Source: Candidatus Aphodoplasma excrementigallinarum (GTDB lineage Bacteria > Bacillota > Clostridia > UBA1381 > UMGS1253). From it: a stretch of 14,932 nucleotides of DNA. The stretch is taken from positions 1 to 14,932 of the forward strand of contig DVOF01000129.1 in assembly GCA_018713805.1 (NCBI GenBank), in the 5' to 3' direction. Shown here piece by piece: positions 7,532 to 13,879 of the stretch (position 1 is the stretch's first letter; every line of letters starts with the position of its first letter). The position numbers were made by a program, and so were the translations under genes. The notes beneath the pieces are model-generated. The model did no database searches. It worked only from the letters and a program-made list of their open reading frames with translations, and had not been told where the DNA came from.

Positions 7532-7560
7532 TTGTACAATCATGCGCAAAATGGTAGAAT
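7532..7560 (+). promoter_or_regulatory. Sigma-A promoter of metallophosphoesterase/hydrolase pair
   Basis: TTGTAC (7532-7537) and TAGAAT (7555-7560) are separated by 17 bp. The start would fall near 7567, just before AGAAGGAGAT and ATG 7588. It is divergent from the promoter at 7498-7506 within a 107-bp spacer. Confidence 0.7.
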
Positions 7561-7587
7561 AGAGAAAAAAGAAGGAGATGGGAAAGA

Positions 7588-8454
7588 ATGCCGCGAAAAA
7601 GAGTCATTTGTCTATGCTTAGTGGGAATAATCATGGCCGTGGCTATAGCTGCGGCAATTGGCCTGCGTCCATTTTTATACTGGCAAAACGAAACCCTGGA
7701 GGTAACGCATTACACCGTGCAGAGCGAGAAGCTTCCGCGCTCGTTTGACGGTTATAAGATTGTCCTGCTTACCGATATACATGGGAAGGTGTTTGAGGGA
7801 GATAATGCGCCGCTTTATGAGGCAATCGAGGCACAGGAGGCTGATATGCTCTGCCTTGTGGGCGATTTGATCGACGAAGGCGTCGCGGGAAGCAAGGAGG
7901 TCGTAGCCAATCTTTTGCGTACCTGCGAGCTGCCGGGGCAAGTGTACGCTGTTTCAGGGAACCATGACGTGTGGACAGAAGGGTTTAACGCCTTTGTGCA
8001 GGAACTGGAGGAAGCGTACCCCATCACGTTTCTGGAAAACGAGTCGGTACAAATTGAAAAGGATGGCGAAACGCTTACCCTGTCCGGGATTTCCGACCCG
8101 GATACGTGGGACGAAGCGGAAGCGATGGAATACGTCGCCGCAGCGGATGCGTCGATCAAAAAGGGCACCGGATACCAAATCCTGCTCTTCCACCGGGCCA
8201 ACATGCTGGACTATTTCAATGATAAGGCGTACGACCTGATCCTTTCCGGGCATATGCACGGCGGGCAGGTGCGTCTGCCGTTTGTGGGTGGGCTGAAGTC
8301 GCCACACGGCGACTGGTTCCCAAAATACAGCGGTGGGCGCTACGACGCAGAGGGTAAGACGTACATTGTCAGTCGCGGGGTCGGTAATGCAGTCAGGGTG
8401 CCGCGGCTGTTTAACCGGCCAGAGCTTGTAGTGGTTACGCTGCAATGCGGATAA
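7588..8454 (+). CDS. Membrane-anchored metallophosphoesterase (YkuE-like)
   Basis: This 288-residue protein belongs to the calcineurin-like phosphoesterase superfamily and probably uses two metal ions to hydrolyse a phosphomonoester or phosphodiester outside the membrane. An N-terminal hydrophobic stretch (about residues 6-25) preceded by Arg and Lys suggests a signal anchor with the enzyme domain outside. The metal-site motifs appear in order: DIHG (Asp63, His65), GDLID (Asp93), GNHD (Asn125, His126), LFHR (His202) and GHMHGGQ (His222, His224). This set matches the YkuE/YpbG-type membrane-associated group, for which B. subtilis YkuE is a secreted member; the substrate here is unknown. GGAG lies about 10 nt before the start. 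It is followed after 44 bp by an alpha/beta hydrolase gene in the same direction. GC is high (about 58% in two sample lines). Confidence 0.92.
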   Translation: MPRKRVICLCLVGIIMAVAIAAAIGLRPFLYWQNETLEVTHYTVQSEKLPRSFDGYKIVLLTDIHGKVFEGDNAPLYEAIEAQEADMLCLVGDLIDEGVAGSKEVVANLLRTCELPGQVYAVSGNHDVWTEGFNAFVQELEEAYPITFLENESVQIEKDGETLTLSGISDPDTWDEAEAMEYVAAADASIKKGTGYQILLFHRANMLDYFNDKAYDLILSGHMHGGQVRLPFVGGLKSPHGDWFPKYSGGRYDAEGKTYIVSRGVGNAVRVPRLFNRPELVVVTLQCG

Positions 8455-8498
8455 AGCCCAAAACAGGCAGTCGATACTGGGAAGGAGCAAATATAAAT

Positions 8499-9122
8499 AT
8501 GACTTATGTTTTTTTACATGGACTTGGGCAACTTTCGTCAAGCTGGGACGAGGTAACGGCTCACCTTCCAAGTGACATACAAATCTGTTGTCCTCATTTA
8601 ACTGCTATTATAAAAAATCAAAAAGTTACGTACGAAACCCTGTATAGTGCGTTTGAAAACAAATGCAGTCTTATGGAAAAGCCTTTAAACCTTTGCGGCC
8701 TTTCTCTTGGCGCTGTCTTAGCATTACAGTACGCGATAAATAATCCCCAAATGGTAAAATCTTTAATTTTGATTGCTCCGCAATATAAGATGCCGAAACT
8801 GCTTTTAACAATCCAAAATATTGTTTTTCGTATTTTGCCCCAAAACGCATTTCAAGAAACGGGATTTTCAAAAAGAGAGGTAATTGCGTTAACAAATTCA
8901 ATGAAGTCGATAGACTTTACGCCCGCGCTAAAGGGAATCACTTGCCCTTCTTTCATTATCTGTGGACAAAAGGATAAAGCAAACCAAAAAGCTGCAAAAT
9001 TGTTGGTGGCTAACATCCCAAATGCGAAATTTTTTCTCATCGAAAATGCAGGTCATGAAGTTAATATAGATGCTCCTGTCAAATTAGCCAATTTAGTAAA
9101 AGAGTTTTGGTTTCATAAATGA
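8499..9122 (+). CDS. Alpha/beta-fold hydrolase, AT-rich
   Basis: This 207-residue alpha/beta hydrolase has a recognisable catalytic set: oxyanion-loop FLHGLGQ near the N-terminus, nucleophile elbow GLSLG with Ser69, Asp159 in ICGQKDKANQ, and His186 in IENAGHEV. It has no signal peptide, so it should act in the cytosol; the substrate is unknown (esterase, thioesterase or lipase-like are all possible). I chose ATG 8499 because AAGGAG lies 11 nt upstream and the protein then opens directly with the first beta strand; an in-frame ATG at 8445 overlaps the upstream gene and adds 18 unmatched residues. It appears to be cotranscribed with the phosphoesterase. Hand count gives about 38% GC over 8521-9120, with many TTT, AAA and TTA codons, unlike its neighbours, so recent transfer is likely. 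Confidence 0.88.
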   Translation: MTYVFLHGLGQLSSSWDEVTAHLPSDIQICCPHLTAIIKNQKVTYETLYSAFENKCSLMEKPLNLCGLSLGAVLALQYAINNPQMVKSLILIAPQYKMPKLLLTIQNIVFRILPQNAFQETGFSKREVIALTNSMKSIDFTPALKGITCPSFIICGQKDKANQKAAKLLVANIPNAKFFLIENAGHEVNIDAPVKLANLVKEFWFHK

Positions 9123-9166
9123 TTGACAAAGCAAAATGCTGTCCTATCGTACCACAGAACATAAGC

Positions 9167-9203
9167 AAACGGGAAGGAAGCCATCGGCCTCTTTCCCGTT
9201 TTT
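9167..9203 (+). terminator. Intrinsic terminator after the alpha/beta hydrolase
   Basis: A 16-position stem pairs 9167-9182 with 9186-9201, with one A-C mismatch and one G-U pair and an ATC loop, and runs into TTTTTATT on the plus strand. On the minus strand the stem is followed by GCTTATG, so it is not an obvious terminator for rplQ. Confidence 0.85.
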
Positions 9204-9254
9204 ATTACAACCTATTTGATTTTAATAAACTTACTGTCTTTTATGATCCTACGA

Positions 9255-9596
9255 TCAGATAAGCTCCAAAACAGCCATCTCCGCTGCGTCGCCACGTCTC
9301 GGCCCAATCCGTACGATTCTTGTGTAACCGCCCGTCCGGTCCGCATACTTCGGCGCAATCTCGCTGAAGAGCTTCGTCACAACGTCCTCGCGCGTGATAA
9401 ATGCAAGCGCCTGACGTCTCGAATGCAATGTATTTTCTTTCCCGAGTGTGATCATCTTTTCGGCCATGCTTCTCGTTTCCTTTGCACGCGTCACCGTCGT
9501 TTCGATACGGCCCGTGTCAAGAAAGCTCGTCACCAAATTGCGAAGCATCGCGATTCTTTGGTCGGTCGGACGACCTAATTTTCTTGTACCCGGCAT
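9255..9596 (-). CDS. rplQ: 50S ribosomal protein L17
   Basis: This 113-residue protein is bacterial L17, a large-subunit protein near the exit tunnel. It begins MPGTRKLGRPTDQRIAMLRN, the family signature, and ends with TRIVRIGPRRGDAAEMAVLELI, typical for the short bacterial form. ATG 9596 is chosen because GGAGG lies 7 nt upstream and the signature starts there; an in-frame TTG two codons earlier is too close to that site. It is the last gene of the ribosomal block. The ecfA/ecfT/truA/rplM group that commonly follows rplQ in Firmicutes is absent: a convergent hydrolase gene lies 132 bp away. I see no clear T-run terminator on this strand after the stop. Confidence 0.97.
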   Translation of the reverse strand: MPGTRKLGRPTDQRIAMLRNLVTSFLDTGRIETTVTRAKETRSMAEKMITLGKENTLHSRRQALAFITREDVVTKLFSEIAPKYADRTGGYTRIVRIGPRRGDAAEMAVLELI

Positions 9597-9644
9597 AACC
9601 AAACCTCCTTTGAATCAAAATAGCGTATTTTCCTGTCCCGCCAA

Positions 9645-10598
9645 TCAGTCGTCTTCCTTACGAAGCGACAGGTTCAGGGACTCTAATTTGTGAATAACTT
9701 CCTCCAATGACTTTCTGCCCAGATTGCGGACCTTCATCATGTCCTCCTCTGTCTTGTTTGCAAGGTCTTCCACCGTGTTGATTCCTGCGCGTTTTAAGCA
9801 GTTGTAGGAGCGAACCGACAAATCCAGCTCCTCGATCGTCATTTCGAGTACTTTTTCCTTCTTGCTCTCTTCCTTCTCCACCATGATCTCAACATTCTTT
9901 GCGTTGTCGGAGAGGTCAATGAACAGCGACAAATGCTCGCTCATGATCTTCGCCGCAAGGCTGATTGCCTCGTTCGGCTTAAGCGTGCCGTTCGTCCATA
10001 CCTCGATCGTCAGCTTGTCAAAATCATATGCCGCACCGACACGCGCCGGCTCGACCTTATAGTTGACCTTCTTGACCGGCGTATAGATCGAGTCGACCGG
10101 AATCACGCCGATAATCTGCTGCGGCGCATTTTCGCGGTTCTTTTCCGCCGATACATAGCCCCTGCCCTTCGACATGGAAAGCTCAATGTAAAGCTTTGCA
10201 TCCTCGCCGAGCGTTGCAATGTATAAATCGGGATTCAAAATCTCGATGTCGGCATCCGTCTTGATATCGCCCGCCGTTACCACGCACGGCCCCTGCGCGT
10301 CGATATAGACTGACTTCGGCTCATCGCTGTTTATTTTTGCCGCAATGCCCTTGATATTGAGCACAAGCTCCGTCACATCCTCCTTTACACCGGGGATGAC
10401 GGAAAACTCATGGAGCACGCCGTCAATCTTGATTGAATTGACTGCCGCGCCGGGCAGGGAAGACAGCAAGATCCTGCGAAGAGAATTGCCGAGGGTTGTT
10501 CCATAACCGCGCTCCAAAGGCTCAACGACAAACTTGCCGTAATGGTCCTCCTCGCGCATTTCTATGCATTCCACTCTGGGCTTTTCCATTTCTATCAT
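9645..10598 (-). CDS. rpoA: RNA polymerase alpha subunit
   Basis: This 317-residue protein is the alpha subunit that dimerises to nucleate RNA polymerase assembly and contacts promoter UP elements and activators. The N-terminal domain (about 1-230) contains FVVEPLERGYGTTLGNSLRR and LLSSLPGAAV. An acidic and lysine-rich linker (EKEESKKEKV) follows. The C-terminal domain ELDLSVRSYNCLKRAGINTV to GRKSLEEVIHKL carries the helix-hairpin-helix DNA-contact region. AAGGAGGG lies about 8 nt before ATG 10598. It is separated from rpsD by 102 bp, a fairly wide gap containing an AT-rich inverted repeat (10639-10655), and is followed by rplQ after 48 bp. Confidence 0.98.
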   Translation of the reverse strand: MIEMEKPRVECIEMREEDHYGKFVVEPLERGYGTTLGNSLRRILLSSLPGAAVNSIKIDGVLHEFSVIPGVKEDVTELVLNIKGIAAKINSDEPKSVYIDAQGPCVVTAGDIKTDADIEILNPDLYIATLGEDAKLYIELSMSKGRGYVSAEKNRENAPQQIIGVIPVDSIYTPVKKVNYKVEPARVGAAYDFDKLTIEVWTNGTLKPNEAISLAAKIMSEHLSLFIDLSDNAKNVEIMVEKEESKKEKVLEMTIEELDLSVRSYNCLKRAGINTVEDLANKTEEDMMKVRNLGRKSLEEVIHKLESLNLSLRKEDD

Positions 10599-10700
10599 TC
10601 CAAAACCCTCCTTCTTACTCGGAATCGTAACACAATCGGAATTATGTTATAATTCTTATCACTATCTATCCGTATCGCTTTTACCGAGGGTAAATCGTTA

Positions 10701-11294
10701 TTATTTCGAGTACAACTCGACGATCAAATGCTCTTCGACGTCGTAATCGATATCTTCCCGATTGGACAGCCGTACCACCTTACCCGTGAAGGTCTCCCTG
10801 TCCATGTCGAGCCACTGAGGAATGACACGTTTTGCATTCTCTTCCACGATTTGCTTGATTCTTACCGAGCCTCTGCTCTTCTCCTTAACGGAAATCACGT
10901 CGCCGGCCTTAACCAGATAGGACGGGATGTCTACCTTGTGGCCATTAACCGTAATGTGGCCATGGTTGACGATCTGTCTTGCTTCCCTTCTCGTGTTGGC
11001 AAGCCCGAGACGGAACACGACGTTATCCAGTCTCGACTCCAGAAGCTGAAGCAGCATTTCGCCCGTGATGCCGTTCCTTTTTACAGCCATCTCATAATAT
11101 TTCCGGAACTGCTTTTCCAGTACGCCGTAGATGAACTTAACTTTCTGCTTCTCGTTGAGCTGCAGGCCGTACTCCGACTGCTTTTTCCTGCCCTTTTTCG
11201 GGTTCCTGTTTGACTTTTTATCAATACCCAGAACCATAGGCTCAATGCCCAATGTTCTGCATCTTTTCAGTATAGGCTGAGTATTTTTTGCCAT
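10701..11294 (-). CDS. rpsD: 30S ribosomal protein S4
   Basis: This 197-residue protein is a primary 16S rRNA binder that nucleates 30S body assembly. The RNA-binding S4 domain is at about residues 88-150 (LESRLDNVVFRLGLANTRREARQIVNHGHITVNG). The N-terminal zinc-binding cysteines of the C+ form are absent; only one Cys occurs in KRCRTLGIEP, so this is a zinc-free paralogue type. GGAGGAAAA lies about 9 nt before ATG 11294. It sits between rpsK and rpoA, the arrangement found in many Clostridia and in the E. coli alpha operon, where S4 represses its own operon by binding the rpsM leader. Confidence 0.98.
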   Translation of the reverse strand: MAKNTQPILKRCRTLGIEPMVLGIDKKSNRNPKKGRKKQSEYGLQLNEKQKVKFIYGVLEKQFRKYYEMAVKRNGITGEMLLQLLESRLDNVVFRLGLANTRREARQIVNHGHITVNGHKVDIPSYLVKAGDVISVKEKSRGSVRIKQIVEENAKRVIPQWLDMDRETFTGKVVRLSNREDIDYDVEEHLIVELYSK

Positions 11295-11321
11295 GCTCTT
11301 TTTCCTCCTTTTCTCAATGAA

Positions 11322-11723
11322 TCAGACTCTTCTTCTCTTCGGCGGTCTGCAGCCGTTGTGAGGAATAGGCGTTACATCCTTAATCATGTTAATGTCAAGG
11401 CCTGCCGCCTGCAGCGCACGGATTGCAGCCTCTCTGCCCGCGCCCGGGCCCTTTACGTAAACTTCAATGCTCTTGAGCCCATGCTCCATTGCAGCCTTTG
11501 CAGCCGTTTCCGCAGCCATCTGCGCCGCAAACGGCGTGCTCTTACGCGAACCGCGGAAGCCCAAGCCGCCTGCGCTTGCCCACGAAATCGCATTACCAGC
11601 AACGTCTGTGATCGTAACAATCGTGTTGTTGAAGGTGGAGCGAATATGAGCTGCGCCTTTTTCTATATTTTTCCTGTCCCTACGCTTTGTACGGGTGGTC
11701 TTTTTTGTTGTTGCTTTAGCCAT
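11322..11723 (-). CDS. rpsK: 30S ribosomal protein S11
   Basis: This 133-residue small-subunit platform protein lies next to the 16S rRNA decoding region. Family motifs are clear: AHIRSTFNNTIVTITD, GGLGFRGSRKSTPFAAQ, YVKGPGAGREAAIRAL, and the C-terminal DVTPIPHNGCRPPKRRRV. The N-terminus is an Arg/Lys/Thr-rich tail (TTKKTTRTKRRDRKN). GGAGGG precedes ATG 11723 by about 10 nt, and the gene follows rpsM after 20 bp, consistent with cotranscription. Confidence 0.98.
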   Translation of the reverse strand: MAKATTKKTTRTKRRDRKNIEKGAAHIRSTFNNTIVTITDVAGNAISWASAGGLGFRGSRKSTPFAAQMAAETAAKAAMEHGLKSIEVYVKGPGAGREAAIRALQAAGLDINMIKDVTPIPHNGCRPPKRRRV

Positions 11724-11743
11724 TTAGCCAATTCCCTCCTTTA

Positions 11744-12112
11744 TTACTTCTTCTTATTCGCGATTGTCCTTGCCGGGCCTTTTCTCGTTCTTGCGTTCGT
11801 CTTGGTTCTCTGTCCGCGAACGGGAAGTCCCTTTCTGTGACGGATGCCGCGGTAGCAGCCAATTTCCATCAATCTCTTGATATCGAGCGCCACCTGCCGG
11901 CGCAGGTCGCCCTCAACCGTGTAATTCGCGTCGATGGCTTCACGCAGCTTGCCGATTTCATCCTCGGTCAAATCTTTTACTCTTGTATCAGGATTTACTC
12001 CCGTTGCAGCGATGATCTTGCTCGCCGCACTTCTGCCGATACCGTAGATATAAGTAAGGCCAATTTCCACTCTCTTCTCTCTCGGTAAGTCAACTCCGGC
12101 TATTCTTGCCAT
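11744..12112 (-). CDS. rpsM: 30S ribosomal protein S13
   Basis: This 122-residue 30S head protein contacts 5S/L5 across the subunit bridge and P-site tRNA through its basic tail. It starts MARIAGVDLPREKRVEIGLTY, contains YGIGRSAASKI, and ends with the basic RGQRTKTNARTRKGPARTIANKKK. GGAGGTG lies 11 nt before ATG 12112. It heads the rpsM-rpsK-rpsD-rpoA-rplQ block and is preceded by an unusually long, hairpin-rich spacer (12113-12377) that may be its regulatory leader. Confidence 0.98.
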   Translation of the reverse strand: MARIAGVDLPREKRVEIGLTYIYGIGRSAASKIIAATGVNPDTRVKDLTEDEIGKLREAIDANYTVEGDLRRQVALDIKRLMEIGCYRGIRHRKGLPVRGQRTKTNARTRKGPARTIANKKK

Positions 12113-12320
12113 ACTTGTTTACACCTCCAAATAAGCTCTTGTAAATACTTCGCAGGCCTCTGTGAGTAGGTCCTGCCCGGACGCGCGATTCGCGCCCGCA
12201 AGGCCCTGTCGGGCCGTCATCTAGCCTTACACTAAAATGCGAAGCCACTGCATTTTAATCTCACCAGGCTCAAAACCTGCTTTGGCCCGGCGTGCAAAAG
12301 GCACGCCTCAGCCGCGGCCG
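12113..12320 (-). ncRNA. Candidate structured 5' leader of the rpsM operon
   Basis: This is the gene-free spacer before rpsM. Read on the minus strand it contains, in order, a 7-bp stem GGCGTGC/GCACGCC (12289-12307), an 8-bp stem TAAAATGC/GCATTTTA (12233-12257), a 5-bp GGCCC/GGGCC (12202-12215), a 5-bp GCGCG/CGCGC (12183-12195), and an 8-bp stem with a bulge, GCAGGCCT with AGGTCCTGC (12152-12176), about 25 nt before the Shine-Dalgarno. No open frame is credible. I infer a cis-regulatory RNA from position and structure; no known Rfam class was recognised. Confidence 0.4.
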
Positions 12321-12326
12321 CAGCAG

Positions 12327-12332
12327 ATTATA
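12327..12332 (-). promoter_or_regulatory. Possible internal promoter for the rpsM block
   Basis: The minus strand reads a perfect TATAAT 46 bp after the rpmJ stop. The hexamer 17 bp upstream (GGGAAG) is a poor -35. A start near 12320 would give a leader of about 208 nt before rpsM. Confidence 0.35.
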
Positions 12333-12377
12333 GGCAAATTTGTGTAACGCTTCCCGCGTCTGTACGCTGCGCAAAAA

Positions 12378-12491
12378 TCAGCCCTGCTTCTGCTTATGCT
12401 TTGGGTTCTCGCAGATTACCATGAGCTTGCCCTTGCGCTTGATCATTTTGCACTTCTCACAAATAGGCTTTACAGACGGTCTAACCTTCAT
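12378..12491 (-). CDS. rpmJ: 50S ribosomal protein L36
   Basis: This 37-residue protein is the smallest large-subunit protein. The sequence begins MKVRPSVKPICEKCKMIKRK and ends NPKHKQKQG. A zinc ribbon is formed by Cys11, Cys14, Cys27 and His32, so this is the zinc-binding C+ form. AGGATGGGTG precedes ATG 12491. It lies between infA and rpsM as in most Firmicutes, but the spacers on both sides (106 and 265 bp) are unusually long and hairpin-rich. Confidence 0.97.
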   Translation of the reverse strand: MKVRPSVKPICEKCKMIKRKGKLMVICENPKHKQKQG

Positions 12492-12513
12492 TTTACACCC
12501 ATCCTTTCTTTCA

Positions 12514-12594
12514 GCCCGGATGCGTCACATCCGGACAGTACCTCGCCGCGCGCCAAAGCGCGCATGGTCCTTTGCGGCCTATGCCGCCGGCGGC
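12514..12594 (-). repeat. Hairpin cluster between infA and rpmJ
   Basis: Three stable stem-loops lie in the 106-bp spacer: CCGGATG/CATCCGG with a 5-nt loop (12516-12534), GCGCGC/GCGCGC with loop CAAA (12548-12563), and GCGGC/GCCGC (12574-12587), which overlaps the perfect 12-nt palindrome at 12583-12594. No T-run follows any of them, so they are not classical terminators. The role is unknown; attenuation, mRNA processing or a genome-wide palindromic repeat are all possible. Confidence 0.5.
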
Positions 12595-12597
12595 AAC

Positions 12598-12816
12598 TTA
12601 TTTTGCCCGCCATGTAATCCTTCCGCGCGTCAAATCGTACGGCGACAGCTCAACCGTCACCTTATCTCCCGGAAGGATCCGGATGAAATTCATCCTGAGC
12701 TTGCCTGAAATGTGAGCAAGTATCCTGTGCCCATTTTCAAGCTCTACCTGGAACATTGCATTCGGCAGTGCTTCCACAACAGTGCCCTCAATTTCAATCA
12801 TATCGTCCTTTGCCAC
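12598..12816 (-). CDS. infA: Translation initiation factor IF-1
   Basis: This 72-residue S1-like OB-fold protein binds the 30S A-site during initiation. Motifs include MIEIEGTVVEALPNAMFQVELENGH, ILAHISGKLRMNFIRILPGD and SPYDLTRGRITWRAK, and its length is exactly usual. The start is GTG 12816, giving MAKDDMIE; GGGGGC lies about 7 nt upstream. It is 15 bp after the KOW protein gene, consistent with one operon. Confidence 0.98.
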   Translation of the reverse strand: MAKDDMIEIEGTVVEALPNAMFQVELENGHRILAHISGKLRMNFIRILPGDKVTVELSPYDLTRGRITWRAK

Positions 12817-12831
12817 GGATAAAGCCCCCTT

Positions 12832-13107
12832 TCAGTTCGTCTTGCCCTTCTCGCAAAACTCCGCCAAAGCCCTGCGGATTTCGGTGTTTGTCACCTTTTT
12901 GCCTTCTTTTATCTTATCACTTACATAGTCACAAACTGTATTTGTGACCGCAAGGTGTTTTAGTTTTTTCTTCTTGGGCGAATCACTCTTGCGCAGGTCG
13001 CCGTCGCACAGATAGGCAAACTCCCCCTCCATTGCCACGACGATAAAGCTGCGCCCCTTGTCGCGCCCCGCCTTCGAAATCACAACGCTGCCAACACAGA
13101 CGTCCAA
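12832..13107 (-). CDS. KOW-domain RNA-binding protein (L14e/L27e-like)
   Basis: This 91-residue small basic protein has an N-terminal KOW motif (VGSVVISKAGRDKGRSFIVV) like eukaryotic and archaeal L14e/L27e. A lysine-rich middle (SPKKKKLKHL) and a helical C-terminus (NTEIRRALAEFCEKG) follow. Genes of this type commonly lie between map and infA in Firmicutes and are annotated only as KOW-domain or ribosomal protein L14E-like; the role is not established to my knowledge, and binding to rRNA or ribosomes is inferred from fold and location. I chose TTG 13107 because AGGTGA lies 5-6 nt before it and the product then opens just before the KOW motif. The upstream GTG at 13116 is part of that Shine-Dalgarno and would have no site of its own. 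Confidence 0.87.
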   Translation of the reverse strand: MDVCVGSVVISKAGRDKGRSFIVVAMEGEFAYLCDGDLRKSDSPKKKKLKHLAVTNTVCDYVSDKIKEGKKVTNTEIRRALAEFCEKGKTN

Positions 13108-13135
13108 AAAAATCACCTCAATAATTTCTTTCCCA

Positions 13136-13879
13136 TCATTGGGTCAGAATCTCGCATACGCCGTCCGTAATCAGGATCGTATGCTCATAATGAGCGGAGA
13201 GCGAGCCGTCGTCCGTCCTTACCGTCCAGTCGTCGTCCTCTACGTATACGCCGTAGCCGCCCGCATTCACCATCGGCTCCACCGCAATCGTCATCCCGGC
13301 CATCAGCCGCAGCCCATGACCCGGCCGGCCAAAGTTGAGAATGCTTGGATCCTCGTGCAAATGTCTGCCAACACCATGGCCCGTATAGTCCCGCACAACG
13401 GAGAAACCGTTCTCCTCCACGTAATTGCCGATTGCGGCGCTGATGTCGCCGACCCGGTTCTTCCGCGTTGCAAACTGGATTCCCTCGTAAAAGCTCTGCC
13501 GCGTCACGTCGATCAGGCGCTGCGCATCGGCGCTGATTTTGCCAACCGGGAACGTCTTGGCGCTGTCGCCGTGATATCCCTTGTAGCATGCGCCGATGTC
13601 AAGGCTAATGATGTCGCCCTCACACAGCTTGGTATCATCCGGAATGCCGTGAATCACCGTATCGTTGATCGAAGCACAGATACTGGCCGGGAACCCGCTG
13701 TAGTTCAAAAACGACGGCGTAGCCCCGTGGCTCCGGATATAATCATACGCAATATGGTCGAGCTCTTTTGTCGTAACGCCCGGCTTGACTGCGCGCCGCA
13801 GGGCCTCAAACGTCCCCGCGACGATCTTGCCTGCCTGGCGCATCAAGTCTACCTCTTTGTGTGATTTTATTGTAATCAT
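13136..13879 (-). CDS. map: Methionine aminopeptidase, type I
   Basis: This 247-residue cytosolic dinuclear metalloprotease removes the initiator methionine from nascent proteins. The five metal ligands are visible: Asp94 (SLDIGA), Asp105 (GYHGDSAKTF), His168 (YTGHGVGRHLHE), Glu201 (AVEPMV) and Glu232 (AHYEHTI), plus His77 (VIHGIP) in the substrate pocket. There is no N-terminal zinc-finger or SH3-binding extension, so it is the short bacterial type Ia. ATG 13879 overlaps the adk stop as ATGA, with GGAGG 4 nt upstream. The following KOW gene begins 28 bp after its stop. Confidence 0.97.
   Translation of the reverse strand: MITIKSHKEVDLMRQAGKIVAGTFEALRRAVKPGVTTKELDHIAYDYIRSHGATPSFLNYSGFPASICASINDTVIHGIPDDTKLCEGDIISLDIGACYKGYHGDSAKTFPVGKISADAQRLIDVTRQSFYEGIQFATRKNRVGDISAAIGNYVEENGFSVVRDYTGHGVGRHLHEDPSILNFGRPGHGLRLMAGMTIAVEPMVNAGGYGVYVEDDDWTVRTDDGSLSAHYEHTILITDGVCEILTQ

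Noticed and set aside
8445..8498. Upstream ATG start giving an 18-residue N-terminal extension of the alpha/beta hydrolase
   Set aside because: It overlaps the end of the phosphoesterase gene, lacks a ribosome-binding site, and adds residues before the first beta strand of the fold.
9242..9257. TGATC/GATCA hairpin at the end of rplQ as operon terminator
   Set aside because: It is a 5-bp stem next to the stop without a following T-run; too weak to call.
10639..10655. Inverted repeat GAATTAT/ATAATTC between rpsD and rpoA, possibly with a -10 TATAAC, as an internal rpoA promoter or terminator
   Set aside because: The stem is purely AT-rich apart from its end pair, there is no T-run, and no -35 resembling TTGACA lies 16-18 bp upstream.
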